A DNA stretch of 35,653 nucleotides from Clostridia bacterium (GTDB lineage Bacteria; Bacillota; Clostridia; Oscillospirales; Acutalibacteraceae). The translations under genes were made by a program, and so were the position numbers. Below are positions 17,774 to 25,371 of this stretch, piece after piece. The DNA lies in contig JAFPCP010000001.1 in assembly GCA_017423825.1 (NCBI GenBank), forward strand, positions 1 to 35,653, given 5' to 3'. How positions within the stretch are numbered: the first letter of the stretch is position 1; each line of letters begins with the position of its first letter. The notes beneath the pieces were generated by a model that saw only the letters and a list, made by a program, of their open reading frames with translations, was not told the DNA's origin and did not search any database.

Positions 17774-17801
17774 AAGGCATCTGCCTTTACACAGATGCCT
17801 T
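17774..17801 (-). terminator. Terminator after pfkA
   Basis: AAGGCATCTG (17774-17783) pairs with CAGATGCCTT (17792-17801) around an 8-base loop. On the minus strand it is followed by TTTTCACTTG. The ispDF promoter begins directly behind it. Confidence 0.75.
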
Positions 17802-17805
17802 CTTA

Positions 17806-18768
17806 TTAGATGGAGATTTCGTTGGCCATACGATACATATCCATATCGAAAGGCTTTTTCATGTTCAACGCTTCGGTGATATCGAAATCGCAAATCTGGT
17901 TGTTTTGCAAAGCAACAACGCGGTTGCTCTTGCCTTGCAACAGTAGATGCACGCCGTAGTTGGCCATGTGGCTGGCGAGTATGCGATCGCGTGCCGTGGG
18001 GCTACCGCCGCGTTGCACGTGCCCGAGGATGGTGGCGCGCGACTCCACGCCGGTGGCTTCTTCTATTTTTTTGGCCAGTTCTTCCACATGGCCGACGCCT
18101 TCGGCAACGATGATGATGAAGTGGTGTTTGCCGGTGCCGGCGGTGGCTTTCATACGGTTGACGATGTCGGCCTCGAAATCATACGGAATTTCGGGCACCA
18201 AGATGCTGGTGGCACCGACGGCGATGCCGGCGCTCATGGCCAACCAGCCCGCGTGTCGTCCCATGACCTCGACGACGCTGCATCGGTCGTGGGATTGCGA
18301 GGTGTCACGCAACTTGTCCACCATATCCACAACGGTGTTGGTGGCGGTATCGTAGCCGATGGTGGTCTCGCAACAGGAGATGTCGTTGTCGATGGTGCCG
18401 GGCAAGCCGATGCAGGGGATACCCCGTGCGGACAAATCACGGGCACCGCGGAAGGAGCCGTCGCCGCCGATAACCACAACACCCTCAATGCCATGGCGAT
18501 GGCAGGTATCGATAGCTTTTTGCATGCCTTCTTCTGTGCAGAATTCAGGGCTGCGCGCGGTATACAGAACGGTGCCGCCACGATGTATTGTATCCGAAAC
18601 GGAACGCAAGTTCATGGGTATCAATTCGTCGCGGATAAGACCGTTATAACCGCGTACCACACCAAAAACTTCCATGCCTTGATTGATGGCTGTACGTACA
18701 ACGGCACGCACGGCGGCGTTCATACCAGGGGCGTCACCGCCGCTAGTTAATACTGCAATTTTTTTCAC
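17806..18768 (-). CDS. pfkA: ATP-dependent 6-phosphofructokinase
   Basis: A 320-residue PfkA. The donor-site loop is GGDGSFRGA and the catalytic loop PGTIDND, with Gly at both positions that are Asp and Lys in the PPi enzyme at 1835, so ATP is the predicted donor. TSGGDAPGMNAAVRA, MGRHAGWLA and GHVQRGGSPTARDR (subunit-interface and fructose 6-phosphate residues) are intact and the length is that of the allosteric bacterial enzymes. SD AAAGGAGAG precedes the ATG. It is a single gene with its own promoter and terminator. Confidence 0.95.
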   Translation of the reverse strand: MKKIAVLTSGGDAPGMNAAVRAVVRTAINQGMEVFGVVRGYNGLIRDELIPMNLRSVSDTIHRGGTVLYTARSPEFCTEEGMQKAIDTCHRHGIEGVVVIGGDGSFRGARDLSARGIPCIGLPGTIDNDISCCETTIGYDTATNTVVDMVDKLRDTSQSHDRCSVVEVMGRHAGWLAMSAGIAVGATSILVPEIPYDFEADIVNRMKATAGTGKHHFIIIVAEGVGHVEELAKKIEEATGVESRATILGHVQRGGSPTARDRILASHMANYGVHLLLQGKSNRVVALQNNQICDFDITEALNMKKPFDMDMYRMANEISI

Positions 18769-18818
18769 GCGCAGACTCTCCTTTTTGTTGTTCTTTGCAT
18801 TGAGAATATAAAAATATA

Positions 18819-18847
18819 CCTATACAACTGGTATTCTATCCTGTCAA
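18819..18847 (-). promoter_or_regulatory. Promoter of pfkA
   Basis: On the minus strand, TTGACA (18847-18842) and TATAGG (18824-18819), 17 bp apart. The -35 sits in the middle of an inverted repeat (18834-18857). Confidence 0.7.
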
Positions 18848-18857
18848 GAGGATAGAA
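18834..18857. repeat. Inverted repeat over the pfkA -35 (candidate operator)
   Basis: TTCTATCC (18834-18841) and GGATAGAA (18850-18857) are perfect 8-bp arms around an 8-base centre that contains the pfkA -35 hexamer. The arrangement fits a dimeric repressor site. There is no T-run beside it, so a terminator is less likely. Confidence 0.5.
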
Positions 18858-18924
18858 ACAATGGAAAAAACACCCATAGATATGGAATTTTGTTGCGCAG
18901 AAAACCAAAGTTTGCTGCAAGAAA

Positions 18925-18954
18925 GCGCCGTTGCTCGGCGTGGAGCAACGGCGC
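18925..18954 (-). terminator. Probable terminator after the ABC transporter gene
   Basis: GCGCCGTTGCTC (18925-18936) pairs with GAGCAACGGCGC (18943-18954), a 12-bp GC-rich stem. The minus-strand tail CTTTCTTGC is only moderately T-rich. Confidence 0.6.
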
Positions 18955-18962
18955 AGATTTAT

Positions 18963-21900
18963 TTATTCTGTGCGTAGCGCGACCACTGGGTCTTTTTTGG
19001 CTGCGCTGCGGGATGGGATGATGCCGGCGAACAGCGTTAACAGCACGCTGATACTTATCAACGAAACGGCGACCTGCGGGGGCAGAATCGCGCTTAAATT
19101 TTGGATGCCGGTGAGATGATGCAACAGAAGGTTGATGGGAATGCATAACAAATAGGTGATGAGCACGCCCAACAAACCGGAGGAGAAACCGATAATGACG
19201 GTTTCGGCGTTGAACAGGCTGGATACGTTGCGCTTGGAGGCGCCGAGTGCCCGTAGGATACCGATTTCTTTGGTGCGTTCCTGCACCGAGATGAGGGTGA
19301 TGATGCCAATCATGATGGAGGATACGACCAACGATACCGCCACAAAGGAAATCAGCACATAGGAGATGGCGTTGATGATGGTGGTGATAGAGGACATCAT
19401 GAGTCCCACATAGTCGGTATACGCAATTTCGGATAATTCGTCTACCTTCTCGTTATACGTAGCGATAGCCTCTTCGATGCGTTCCTTTTCCTCGAAAGAG
19501 GCGGCATAGATGTTGATGGAAGAGGGGTTATCCGGCAGGACGTAGCCGAGCTGTTGCAGATTTTCTTCCAGGGTGGAATCCGAGAAAAGCAACACCGAGT
19601 CATAATACACAGCCATTTGCTCTGTTTTATAGCTGGGCATTGCTTGTTGTAGTGCGCCGGCCATTTGGGCGGTGGACAGCCCCGCGAGTTGTGCCTTTGT
19701 TTGTTGCGCGTATTGCGCTTTGATTTTTTCTCGCACAATGTCGGTGAACATATCGGTGATATCCTGTTCGGTCATGGAATCCAGATAATCCCGTATATCC
19801 GACTCGTTCAAGCTCATTTGTTGAGACAGAGCTTGGATAAGGGTCTGTTTCATGGTTTCCTTGGTGACACCGGTGATGGCATCGGCGACCAGTGCATTCA
19901 AGGTATCCTCGGCGGGGATGCTCATGATTTGCACGTAGGCATTGGCGCGCCCGGCTTCATCCAGATCGGCGATGTAGGCTTTGAAATGGTCGGCTTTTTG
20001 GGTGTCGTTGAGGTCGTTGGTGTTTTCGCGGAAGGGCAGACCGGTGAAGATGTCCGTGGATGTGTCTTCTAATTGCGCCAACACCGCCGGCATATCTTTG
20101 GCCTGTGCTATCAGTTGTTCAGTGAGAGCCTTGGTATAGCCAATGGAGCCGGACAACATGGCAGAGGATGCTTTTTCGCTGGGCCGTATGATGCCGGTTA
20201 CCTTCAAATCCAGTCCGTTGTCATAGAGATATTTCATGCCGGCCTGCGTTTCCCGCAGGTCGGTGTAGAGGCCGGTGGCTTCGTCGAGGGTATAGCAATC
20301 GGCCCCCAGGACGGTGCGGAAGGTCATGTTACAAATGTCCGCGTAGCTCCAATGTTGTTGTTTGACGGTAAGCTCCTTTTTGTCCATGGCGGCCTTGGCC
20401 AAAGCGTCCACATCCTCTTTGGATTTAAGACCTAAGGCGTATAAAGTCATGTCGTCGATTTCGTTTTTGTCATCCACCACAAGAACGATTTCGTTATAGG
20501 CAGCAGGCCAGCGCCCGTATATTACGTCGTATTGTTTTTCCAAAAGGGGGCTGATGATTTCTCCATCTTTGCCGGACAGCATTTCCTGCCACAGCACGGC
20601 AGAAGGGCCGGTCATCATACCGGCATTAAAGCCATAATTTTCACTCATACTGAACATGGAAGACAAATCCATGCCGAAGTATTCGGCCATGAGTTCTTGC
20701 ATGAGTTCCTGGGAATCGGATTGCAGGATGGTGCCGTCGATGTTTTTGGTATACACCTGCATATCGAGGTTATAGGTGTATTGCACGCCGCTTACGGCAT
20801 CGCGCAAGGGATTTTCTGTGTCGGTTTTGGCCAGTTCTTTTTCCAGATACGTTTTGAAAGAACGCAGGTCGTTTTCAGTGGTTTCCATGGTGTTGAGTGA
20901 GTTGATAAGGTCATACAACATGGTTTTTTGGTATACCGCATCCAGAGCGTGTTCGCCGGAAGAATGCGCCTTGCCCATGAAGGTTTCCAGCAAGGTGCTC
21001 ATGTCCATGTGTGAGGATTCCAGCGTCAGGGGATAGGAGGCAAGGGTGTCCTCTTGTACGGTGTCGATATAGGTGGTCATGCCTTGCGACACCGCATATA
21101 TGAGCGCAATGCCGATGATGCCGATGCTGCCGGCAAAACTGGTCAGCAAGGTGCGCCCTTTTTTGGTGAAGAGGTTTTTCAGCGACAGGCCAAAAGAGGT
21201 GGCAAACGACATGGTGGGTTTGCGTTCTTTTTTCTTTTTGCTCGCTTGCACCGGTTCGGAGGGGTGCACAGCGTTGAGTTCTTCTTCGGTGAGTGGGGCG
21301 GTGTCTTCTTTGATTTGTCCATCCAGCATACGGATGATGCGGTTGGAATAGCGCTCGGCCAACTCCGGATTGTGCGTCACCATAATCACCAGACGGTCTT
21401 TGGAAATGTCTTTGAGGATTTCCATGACCTGCACGCTGGTTTCGGTATCCAGAGCGCCGGTGGGCTCATCCGCGAGAATGATGTCCGGGTTGTTGACAAG
21501 CGCCCGCGCGATGGCAACGCGCTGCATTTGTCCGCCGGACATTTCCGCGGGCCTTTTTTTGAGTTGATTGCCTAGTCCCACCTGTTCGAGGGCGGCTTTC
21601 GCACGGCGGCGCCGTTCGCTTTTGGATATACCCGCGAGCGTCAGCGCCAGTTCCACATTTTGCAATACGGATTGATGCGGGATGAGATGATAACTCTGGA
21701 ACACAAAGCCGATGGCGTGATTGCGATAAGCATCCCAGTCCCGGTTGCCGAAGGTGCGGGTGGATTGGCCGTTGATGAGCAGATCGCCGTTTGTATAGCG
21801 GTCGAGACCGCCGATGATGTTGAGCAGAGTGGTCTTGCCGCACCCGGACTGGCCCAGTATGGACACAAACTCGCTGCGTCGAAAGGTCAGGGATACGTCG

Positions 21901-21965
21901 TTCAAAGCGGTAACGGCGTTTTCTCCGGGGGAATATATTTTGGTGATATTTTTAAGTTGTAGCAT
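18963..21965 (-). CDS. ABC transporter, ATPase fused to FtsX/MacB-type permease
   Basis: A 1000-residue fusion. The ATPase of the LolD/MacB type (about 1-225) has Walker A GQSGCGKTT, signature MSGGQMQRVAIARAL, Walker B IILADEPTG and the H-loop MVTHNPEL. After a Lys-rich linker a first membrane helix (about 270-295, TLLTSFAGSIGIIGIALIYA) leads into a large extracellular region (about 300-860). Three membrane helices with the FtsX-like permease domain follow (LISFVAVSLVVSSIMIGIITL, GFSSGLLGVLITYLLC, LISISVLLTLFAGIIP). Gram-positive relatives act in peptide or antibiotic efflux or in mechanical signalling rather than bulk transport. The substrate is not evident. Single gene; SD AAAGGAAG is upstream of the ATG. 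Confidence 0.88.
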   Translation of the reverse strand: MLQLKNITKIYSPGENAVTALNDVSLTFRRSEFVSILGQSGCGKTTLLNIIGGLDRYTNGDLLINGQSTRTFGNRDWDAYRNHAIGFVFQSYHLIPHQSVLQNVELALTLAGISKSERRRRAKAALEQVGLGNQLKKRPAEMSGGQMQRVAIARALVNNPDIILADEPTGALDTETSVQVMEILKDISKDRLVIMVTHNPELAERYSNRIIRMLDGQIKEDTAPLTEEELNAVHPSEPVQASKKKKERKPTMSFATSFGLSLKNLFTKKGRTLLTSFAGSIGIIGIALIYAVSQGMTTYIDTVQEDTLASYPLTLESSHMDMSTLLETFMGKAHSSGEHALDAVYQKTMLYDLINSLNTMETTENDLRSFKTYLEKELAKTDTENPLRDAVSGVQYTYNLDMQVYTKNIDGTILQSDSQELMQELMAEYFGMDLSSMFSMSENYGFNAGMMTGPSAVLWQEMLSGKDGEIISPLLEKQYDVIYGRWPAAYNEIVLVVDDKNEIDDMTLYALGLKSKEDVDALAKAAMDKKELTVKQQHWSYADICNMTFRTVLGADCYTLDEATGLYTDLRETQAGMKYLYDNGLDLKVTGIIRPSEKASSAMLSGSIGYTKALTEQLIAQAKDMPAVLAQLEDTSTDIFTGLPFRENTNDLNDTQKADHFKAYIADLDEAGRANAYVQIMSIPAEDTLNALVADAITGVTKETMKQTLIQALSQQMSLNESDIRDYLDSMTEQDITDMFTDIVREKIKAQYAQQTKAQLAGLSTAQMAGALQQAMPSYKTEQMAVYYDSVLLFSDSTLEENLQQLGYVLPDNPSSINIYAASFEEKERIEEAIATYNEKVDELSEIAYTDYVGLMMSSITTIINAISYVLISFVAVSLVVSSIMIGIITLISVQERTKEIGILRALGASKRNVSSLFNAETVIIGFSSGLLGVLITYLLCIPINLLLHHLTGIQNLSAILPPQVAVSLISISVLLTLFAGIIPSRSAAKKDPVVALRTE

Positions 21966-22015
21966 GATGGTACGGCTTCCTTTCTGCTGTTAATGCGTAG
22001 TGGGATTGTGTGGAA

Positions 22016-22021
22016 ATTTTA
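22016..22021 (-). promoter_or_regulatory. Possible extended -10 promoter of the ABC transporter gene
   Basis: The minus strand reads TGCTAAAAT, an extended -10 with TAAAAT at 22021-22016, about 50 bases before the ATG. No good -35 is present 17 bp upstream. Confidence 0.35.
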
Positions 22022-22083
22022 GCACAAGAGTATGAACAGTGTGTGAACGCATGGTGAATAATAGAAAAATCGATGAAGAAGCA

Positions 22084-22113
22084 TTGACAAAAATTGTGGG
22101 GATAGACTATAAT
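22084..22113 (+). promoter_or_regulatory. Sigma-A promoter of the 58-residue membrane protein gene
   Basis: Consensus TTGACA (22084-22089) and TATAAT (22108-22113) with an 18-bp spacer. It is divergent from the ABC transporter gene. Confidence 0.8.
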
Positions 22114-22168
22114 AAAAAGAGGAAGATGTAAAAAACACCCTCATTTTAGACGGAAAGGAAGAATCACC

Positions 22169-22345
22169 ATGGAAAAAGAAAAACGTGGCGGATGGCATGT
22201 TGTGTGTACTGTTTTGGCCGTGTTAGCGGCATTGGGGTTGGGGGTGTTGCTTTTGTATCGTACAGAGCGTCGGGTGCGTCGTTTATTCTGGATGATGGAG
22301 CAGCGGCTGAATCCCACCCGTGGACAGATGGAATTGGATATTTAA
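22169..22345 (+). CDS. Small single-pass membrane protein, 58 residues
   Basis: I do not recognise a family. ATG at 22169 follows SD GGAAAGGAAG, under a consensus promoter. The product starts MEKEKRGGWH, then has one hydrophobic helix of about 20 residues (VVCTVLAVLAALGLGVLLLY) and a basic stretch (RTERRVRRLF), ending in an amphipathic tail that finishes MELDI. Charge distribution (basic on both sides, more after the helix) predicts one membrane anchor with the tail inside. It sits between the divergent ABC transporter and the first T-box unit. The strong promoter and SD make it a likely real gene. Confidence 0.65.
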   Translation: MEKEKRGGWHVVCTVLAVLAALGLGVLLLYRTERRVRRLFWMMEQRLNPTRGQMELDI

Positions 22346-22387
22346 CAACTATCTTTTGCTTTTTTTGATTATATTTTCAAAAACCCC

Positions 22388-22416
22388 TTGACAAGGTGGT
22401 TGGTTGGTGTTACAAT
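22388..22416 (+). promoter_or_regulatory. Promoter of T-box unit 1
   Basis: TTGACA (22388-22393) and TACAAT (22411-22416), 17-bp spacer. Transcription should begin near 22423, about 12 bases before Stem I. Confidence 0.8.
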
Positions 22417-22422
22417 GCTTAA

Positions 22423-22708
22423 AAATTCATCAAAGGCTGTGACGAAGACGGTCGGAGATGGCTGGTTTACAGAGAGCCGATGGTTGGTGCAAATCGGTAG
22501 CCGGTGTTTCCAATGGCCCATCCCTTCTGAGCCGGAAGGCTGAACTTCTCTTGGAGAATAATAGGTGCTTCCCGTGATTGCTGCGTAAAAGCATAGGAAT
22601 TGTTGGATTCCGAAGAGTGGTGTCCTGTTAAGGGATGCAAGTTGAGTGGTACCGCGGATGTGATTTTCACACTCGTCTCAATGTTTTTGTTGAGACGGGT
22701 GTTTTTTT
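22423..22708 (+). promoter_or_regulatory. T-box riboswitch leader 1 (proposed tRNA-Ile)
   Basis: A tRNA-sensing leader. Stem I runs from GGCT (22435) to AGCC (22533), with a K-turn-like GTGAC/TGA, the helix GAAG (22444-22447)/CTTC (22524-22527), the AGAGAG bulge (22471-22476) and the apical GGTTGGTGCAA. The T-box core TGGTACCGCGG is at 22647-22657, where TGGT should pair with an ACCA end (discriminator A). Counting one base up from CTTC, the specifier reads ATC (22520-22522), Ile. The following base is C, not the usual purine, and an alternative pairing could hide it, so the codon is tentative. Uncharged tRNA should prevent the terminator at 22670-22708 and allow expression of the downstream synthetase fusion. 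Confidence 0.9.
22670..22708 (+). terminator. Regulated terminator of T-box 1
   Basis: CACTCGTCTCAA (22670-22681) pairs with 22690-22701 (12 bp, one G-T), followed by seven T. It competes with the antiterminator formed by the T-box core. Confidence 0.9.
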
Positions 22709-22736
22709 ATTTTATTTTGACAAGGAGGATTGCGTT

Positions 22737-25004
22737 ATGAACCCGGTTGTAAATGATAAGCTCTTAGAGGTGGCCCGCCGTATTCGGGAGATGCGGGAGA
22801 TTTGCGGTTTCACCGAAGCGGAAATGGCGCAAAAGACAGAGGTAAGCGCAGAAGCGTATGGCCGTTATGAGCGTGGTGAGACGGATTTTCCGTTCACCTT
22901 TATTCACAAATGTGCACAGGCTTTTGGATTGGGTATCACGGACCTGTTGGAAGGCAAAAGTGCGCAGTTGTCCTCCTACACCATCACCCGAAAAGGGCAG
23001 GGGCAGGAGACGGCGAGAGAAGATGGCATCGTCATTCAGAATTTAGCCCCGTTGTTCCGCAATAAGATAGCGGAACCGCATTGGGTGCGCTATGAATACA
23101 AAGAGGAACAGCAAAACAAACCCATCCACTTGGCGAAACACTCCGGACAGGAGTTTGACTTCATCATGAGCGGTCGTCTGAAAGTGCAGATAGGCGACCA
23201 CGTGGAATATTTGAGCGAGGGCGACAGCATTTATTACAACTCTTCCACGCCGCACGGCATGATGGCCGTGGACGGTGAAGATTGTCTGTTTGTGGCGGTG
23301 GTACTTCCCGGCGAAAGCGAGAGCGAACAGTCGACGGACGACACCATCAAAGCGTTCCATGCGCCTGCCAAAAAATTGGTGAGTTCGGATTTTGTTTCCA
23401 CGGTAGAAGACGCACAAGGCGCCTTGCAGTCCATCAACTTCCGCAATGAAGATCGGTTTAATTTCGCGTTTGATATTGTGGATGCGATTGCCAAGCGCGA
23501 ACCGGACAAAGTGGCGATGGTGCACGTGGACAAGGATAAAAACGCGCGTCGTTTCACCTTTAACTATATGAAGCGGGCTTCCAATCAATGCGCGAATTAT
23601 TTCAAATCTTTGGGCATCAAAAAGGGCGACCGCGTGATGTTGGTACTCAAACGGCATTATCAGTTCTGGTTTGCCATTCTCGGCTTGCACAAACTGGGTG
23701 CGGTGGCGATTCCGGCTACGAACCAGTTGGTGGCGCACGATTTTGAATATCGTTTCCAGGCGGCCGAGGTGGATGCCATCCTTTGCACCGCCGACGGAGA
23801 CGTGGCGCATCAGGTGGATTTGGCGCAAGCTTCTTGCCCGACGCTGAAAACCAAACTGCTGGTGGGTGGTAAACGCGACGGATGGCGTGATTTTGATGAG
23901 GAGTTTTCCTTGTACAGCACGCATTATTACCGTACGGAGGAATCGCCGTGTGGGGATGATTTGATGCTGATGTTCTTCACCTCCGGTACGACGGGATATC
24001 CCAAAATCGCGGCGCATACCCACAAATACCCGCTGGGGCATTATGTCACCGCCAAATATTGGCACGGTGTGAGCGACGATGGTTTGCATTTCACCATTTC
24101 GGACACCGGCTGGGGCAAGGCGTTGTGGGGCAAACTGTACGGCCAATGGCTGTGCGAGGGCGCTGTGTTCACCTATGATTTTGACCGCTTTGCGGCTTCG
24201 GATATTCTGCCGATGTTTGCGCAGTACGGCATCACCACCTTCTGTGCACCGCCGACCATGCTGCGCATGATGGTGAAAGAGGATATCTCGCAATACGATT
24301 TATCCTCGGTGCGTCATATGACCACCGCCGGCGAGGCGCTGAACCCCGAGGTATACCGACAATTCAAGAAAGCCACCGGTTTGCGCATCATGGAAGGCTT
24401 TGGTCAGACGGAGCTCACCCTTGCGATTGCGAATTTGGCCGGCGGCACGCATAAACTCGGTTCTATGGGCAAACCGTCCCCCTTGTACGATATCGATATC
24501 GTCGACGCGGATGGTCAGTCGGTGCCGGACGGCGAGGTGGGCGAAATCGTGGTGCGCACAGCCGATAAGGTTCCGTGCGGCCTGTTCGCGGGGTATTATA
24601 ACAACCAAGAAGCCACCGACAAGGTGTGGCACGACGGGTATTACCACACCGGCGACACCGCCTGGCGGGACGAGGACGGCTTTTACTGGTATGTCGGGCG
24701 TGTGGACGACGTCATCAAATCGTCCGGCTACCGCATCGGGCCTTTCGAGATTGAAAGCGTCATCATGGAACTGCCGTACGTGCTGGAATGCGGCGTATCG
24801 GCCGCGCCGGATGAGGTGCGTGGGCAGGTGGTTAAAGCGAGCATCGTGCTGGTCAAGGGCACCGAGCCGACCGAGGAGCTGAAAAAGGAAATCCAGACCT
24901 ATGTGAAAGAGCATACCGCTCCGTATAAGTACCCCCGCATCGTGGTGTTCCGGGATGAACTGCCCAAGACCATCAGCGGCAAAATCCAGCGTAATCGCTT
25001 ATAA
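22737..25004 (+). CDS. HTH-cupin-acyl-CoA synthetase fusion 1
   Basis: A 755-residue three-part protein. Residues about 5-70 are an XRE helix-turn-helix (RIREMREICGFTEAEMAQKT, YERGETDFPF). About 125-190 is a cupin (HSGQEFDFIMSGRLKVQIGD, SSTPHGM). About 235-755 is an acyl-CoA synthetase of the medium-chain (MACS/ACSM) branch: FFTSGTTGYPKIAAH (A3), FTISDTGWGKALWGK, EGFGQTE (A5), GRVDDVIKSSGYR (A8) and SGKIQR with the catalytic Lys near 748. It should activate a short or branched carboxylate with ATP and CoA. MACS relatives in methanogens prefer 2-methylbutyrate. HTH-cupin pairs normally make stand-alone repressors, so this may be an enzyme that also regulates. The start has AAGGAGG upstream. 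Confidence 0.88.
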   Translation: MNPVVNDKLLEVARRIREMREICGFTEAEMAQKTEVSAEAYGRYERGETDFPFTFIHKCAQAFGLGITDLLEGKSAQLSSYTITRKGQGQETAREDGIVIQNLAPLFRNKIAEPHWVRYEYKEEQQNKPIHLAKHSGQEFDFIMSGRLKVQIGDHVEYLSEGDSIYYNSSTPHGMMAVDGEDCLFVAVVLPGESESEQSTDDTIKAFHAPAKKLVSSDFVSTVEDAQGALQSINFRNEDRFNFAFDIVDAIAKREPDKVAMVHVDKDKNARRFTFNYMKRASNQCANYFKSLGIKKGDRVMLVLKRHYQFWFAILGLHKLGAVAIPATNQLVAHDFEYRFQAAEVDAILCTADGDVAHQVDLAQASCPTLKTKLLVGGKRDGWRDFDEEFSLYSTHYYRTEESPCGDDLMLMFFTSGTTGYPKIAAHTHKYPLGHYVTAKYWHGVSDDGLHFTISDTGWGKALWGKLYGQWLCEGAVFTYDFDRFAASDILPMFAQYGITTFCAPPTMLRMMVKEDISQYDLSSVRHMTTAGEALNPEVYRQFKKATGLRIMEGFGQTELTLAIANLAGGTHKLGSMGKPSPLYDIDIVDADGQSVPDGEVGEIVVRTADKVPCGLFAGYYNNQEATDKVWHDGYYHTGDTAWRDEDGFYWYVGRVDDVIKSSGYRIGPFEIESVIMELPYVLECGVSAAPDEVRGQVVKASIVLVKGTEPTEELKKEIQTYVKEHTAPYKYPRIVVFRDELPKTISGKIQRNRL
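24624..25004 (+). repeat. 381-nt 3' block shared with synthetase fusion 2 (copy 1)
   Basis: The last 126 codons match copy 2 (27280-27660) with only two amino-acid differences (Ile/Val and Arg/Lys) and about 30 nucleotide differences, nearly all silent. Upstream parts of the two genes differ far more. This suggests gene conversion or very strong constraint on the C-terminal domain. Confidence 0.85.
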
Positions 25005-25034
25005 AGAAAAGTTGTTCTATACCATCGAAAAATG

Positions 25035-25063
25035 TTGACAATGGGACGCGCGCGTGGTATAAT
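25035..25063 (+). promoter_or_regulatory. Promoter of T-box unit 2
   Basis: Consensus TTGACA (25035-25040) and TATAAT (25058-25063) with 17-bp spacing, 31 bases after the stop of synthetase fusion 1. There is no terminator between them, so readthrough from unit 1 is possible. Confidence 0.88.
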
Positions 25064-25069
25064 ACCTTT

Positions 25070-25348
25070 CAAGTGAATAAAAGGCGTTGACGAAGAGGGC
25101 CGCATCGGTCGCTTCCCCAGAGAGGCAACGGTTGCTGTGAGTTGTCGGAGTGTGGTGCGTGTTTGTAGCTTCTGAGCCGGGAGAAAGAAAGCCTGTTGGT
25201 TAGTAGACTCTCCCCGTGATTGCTGCGTAAAGGCATAGGGGTTGCTGGACCCTGAGGAGTGGCGGCTGTTCGGCCGCAATTTGAGTGGTACCGCGGGTGA
25301 CTTGTATTTGCACTCGTCTCAAAGTTCAACTTTGGGACGAGTTTTTTT
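25070..25348 (+). promoter_or_regulatory. T-box riboswitch leader 2 (proposed tRNA-Val)
   Basis: Paralogous to leader 1: the K-turn region GTTGAC/TGA, helix GAAG (25092-25095)/CTTC (25169-25172), AGAGAG (25119-25124), apical GGTTGCTGTGA between GCAAC and GTTGT, and core TGGTACCGCGG (25286-25296) are all present. The CCGTGATTGCTGCGTAAA element in the stem II/III region is identical in leader 1. The specifier at the standard offset is GTA (25165-25167), Val, followed by the expected purine G. TGGT fits discriminator A, as in tRNA-Val. This leader controls the second synthetase fusion and, by readthrough, the oxidoreductase and aminotransferase genes. Confidence 0.92.
25312..25348 (+). terminator. 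Regulated terminator of T-box 2
   Basis: ACTCGTCTCAAAGT (25312-25325) pairs with 25329-25342 (14 bp, one G-T) around a 3-base loop, followed by seven T. Confidence 0.9.
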
Positions 25349-25371
25349 GTCCCGGAAATGGAGCGAAGAGT

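Noticed and set aside
22635-22736. Upstream in-frame extension of synthetase fusion 1 (and of fusion 2 at 25285-25371)
   Set aside because: The extensions run through the T-box core and terminator. Good SD sites at 22722 and 25360 mark the real starts at 22737 and 25372.
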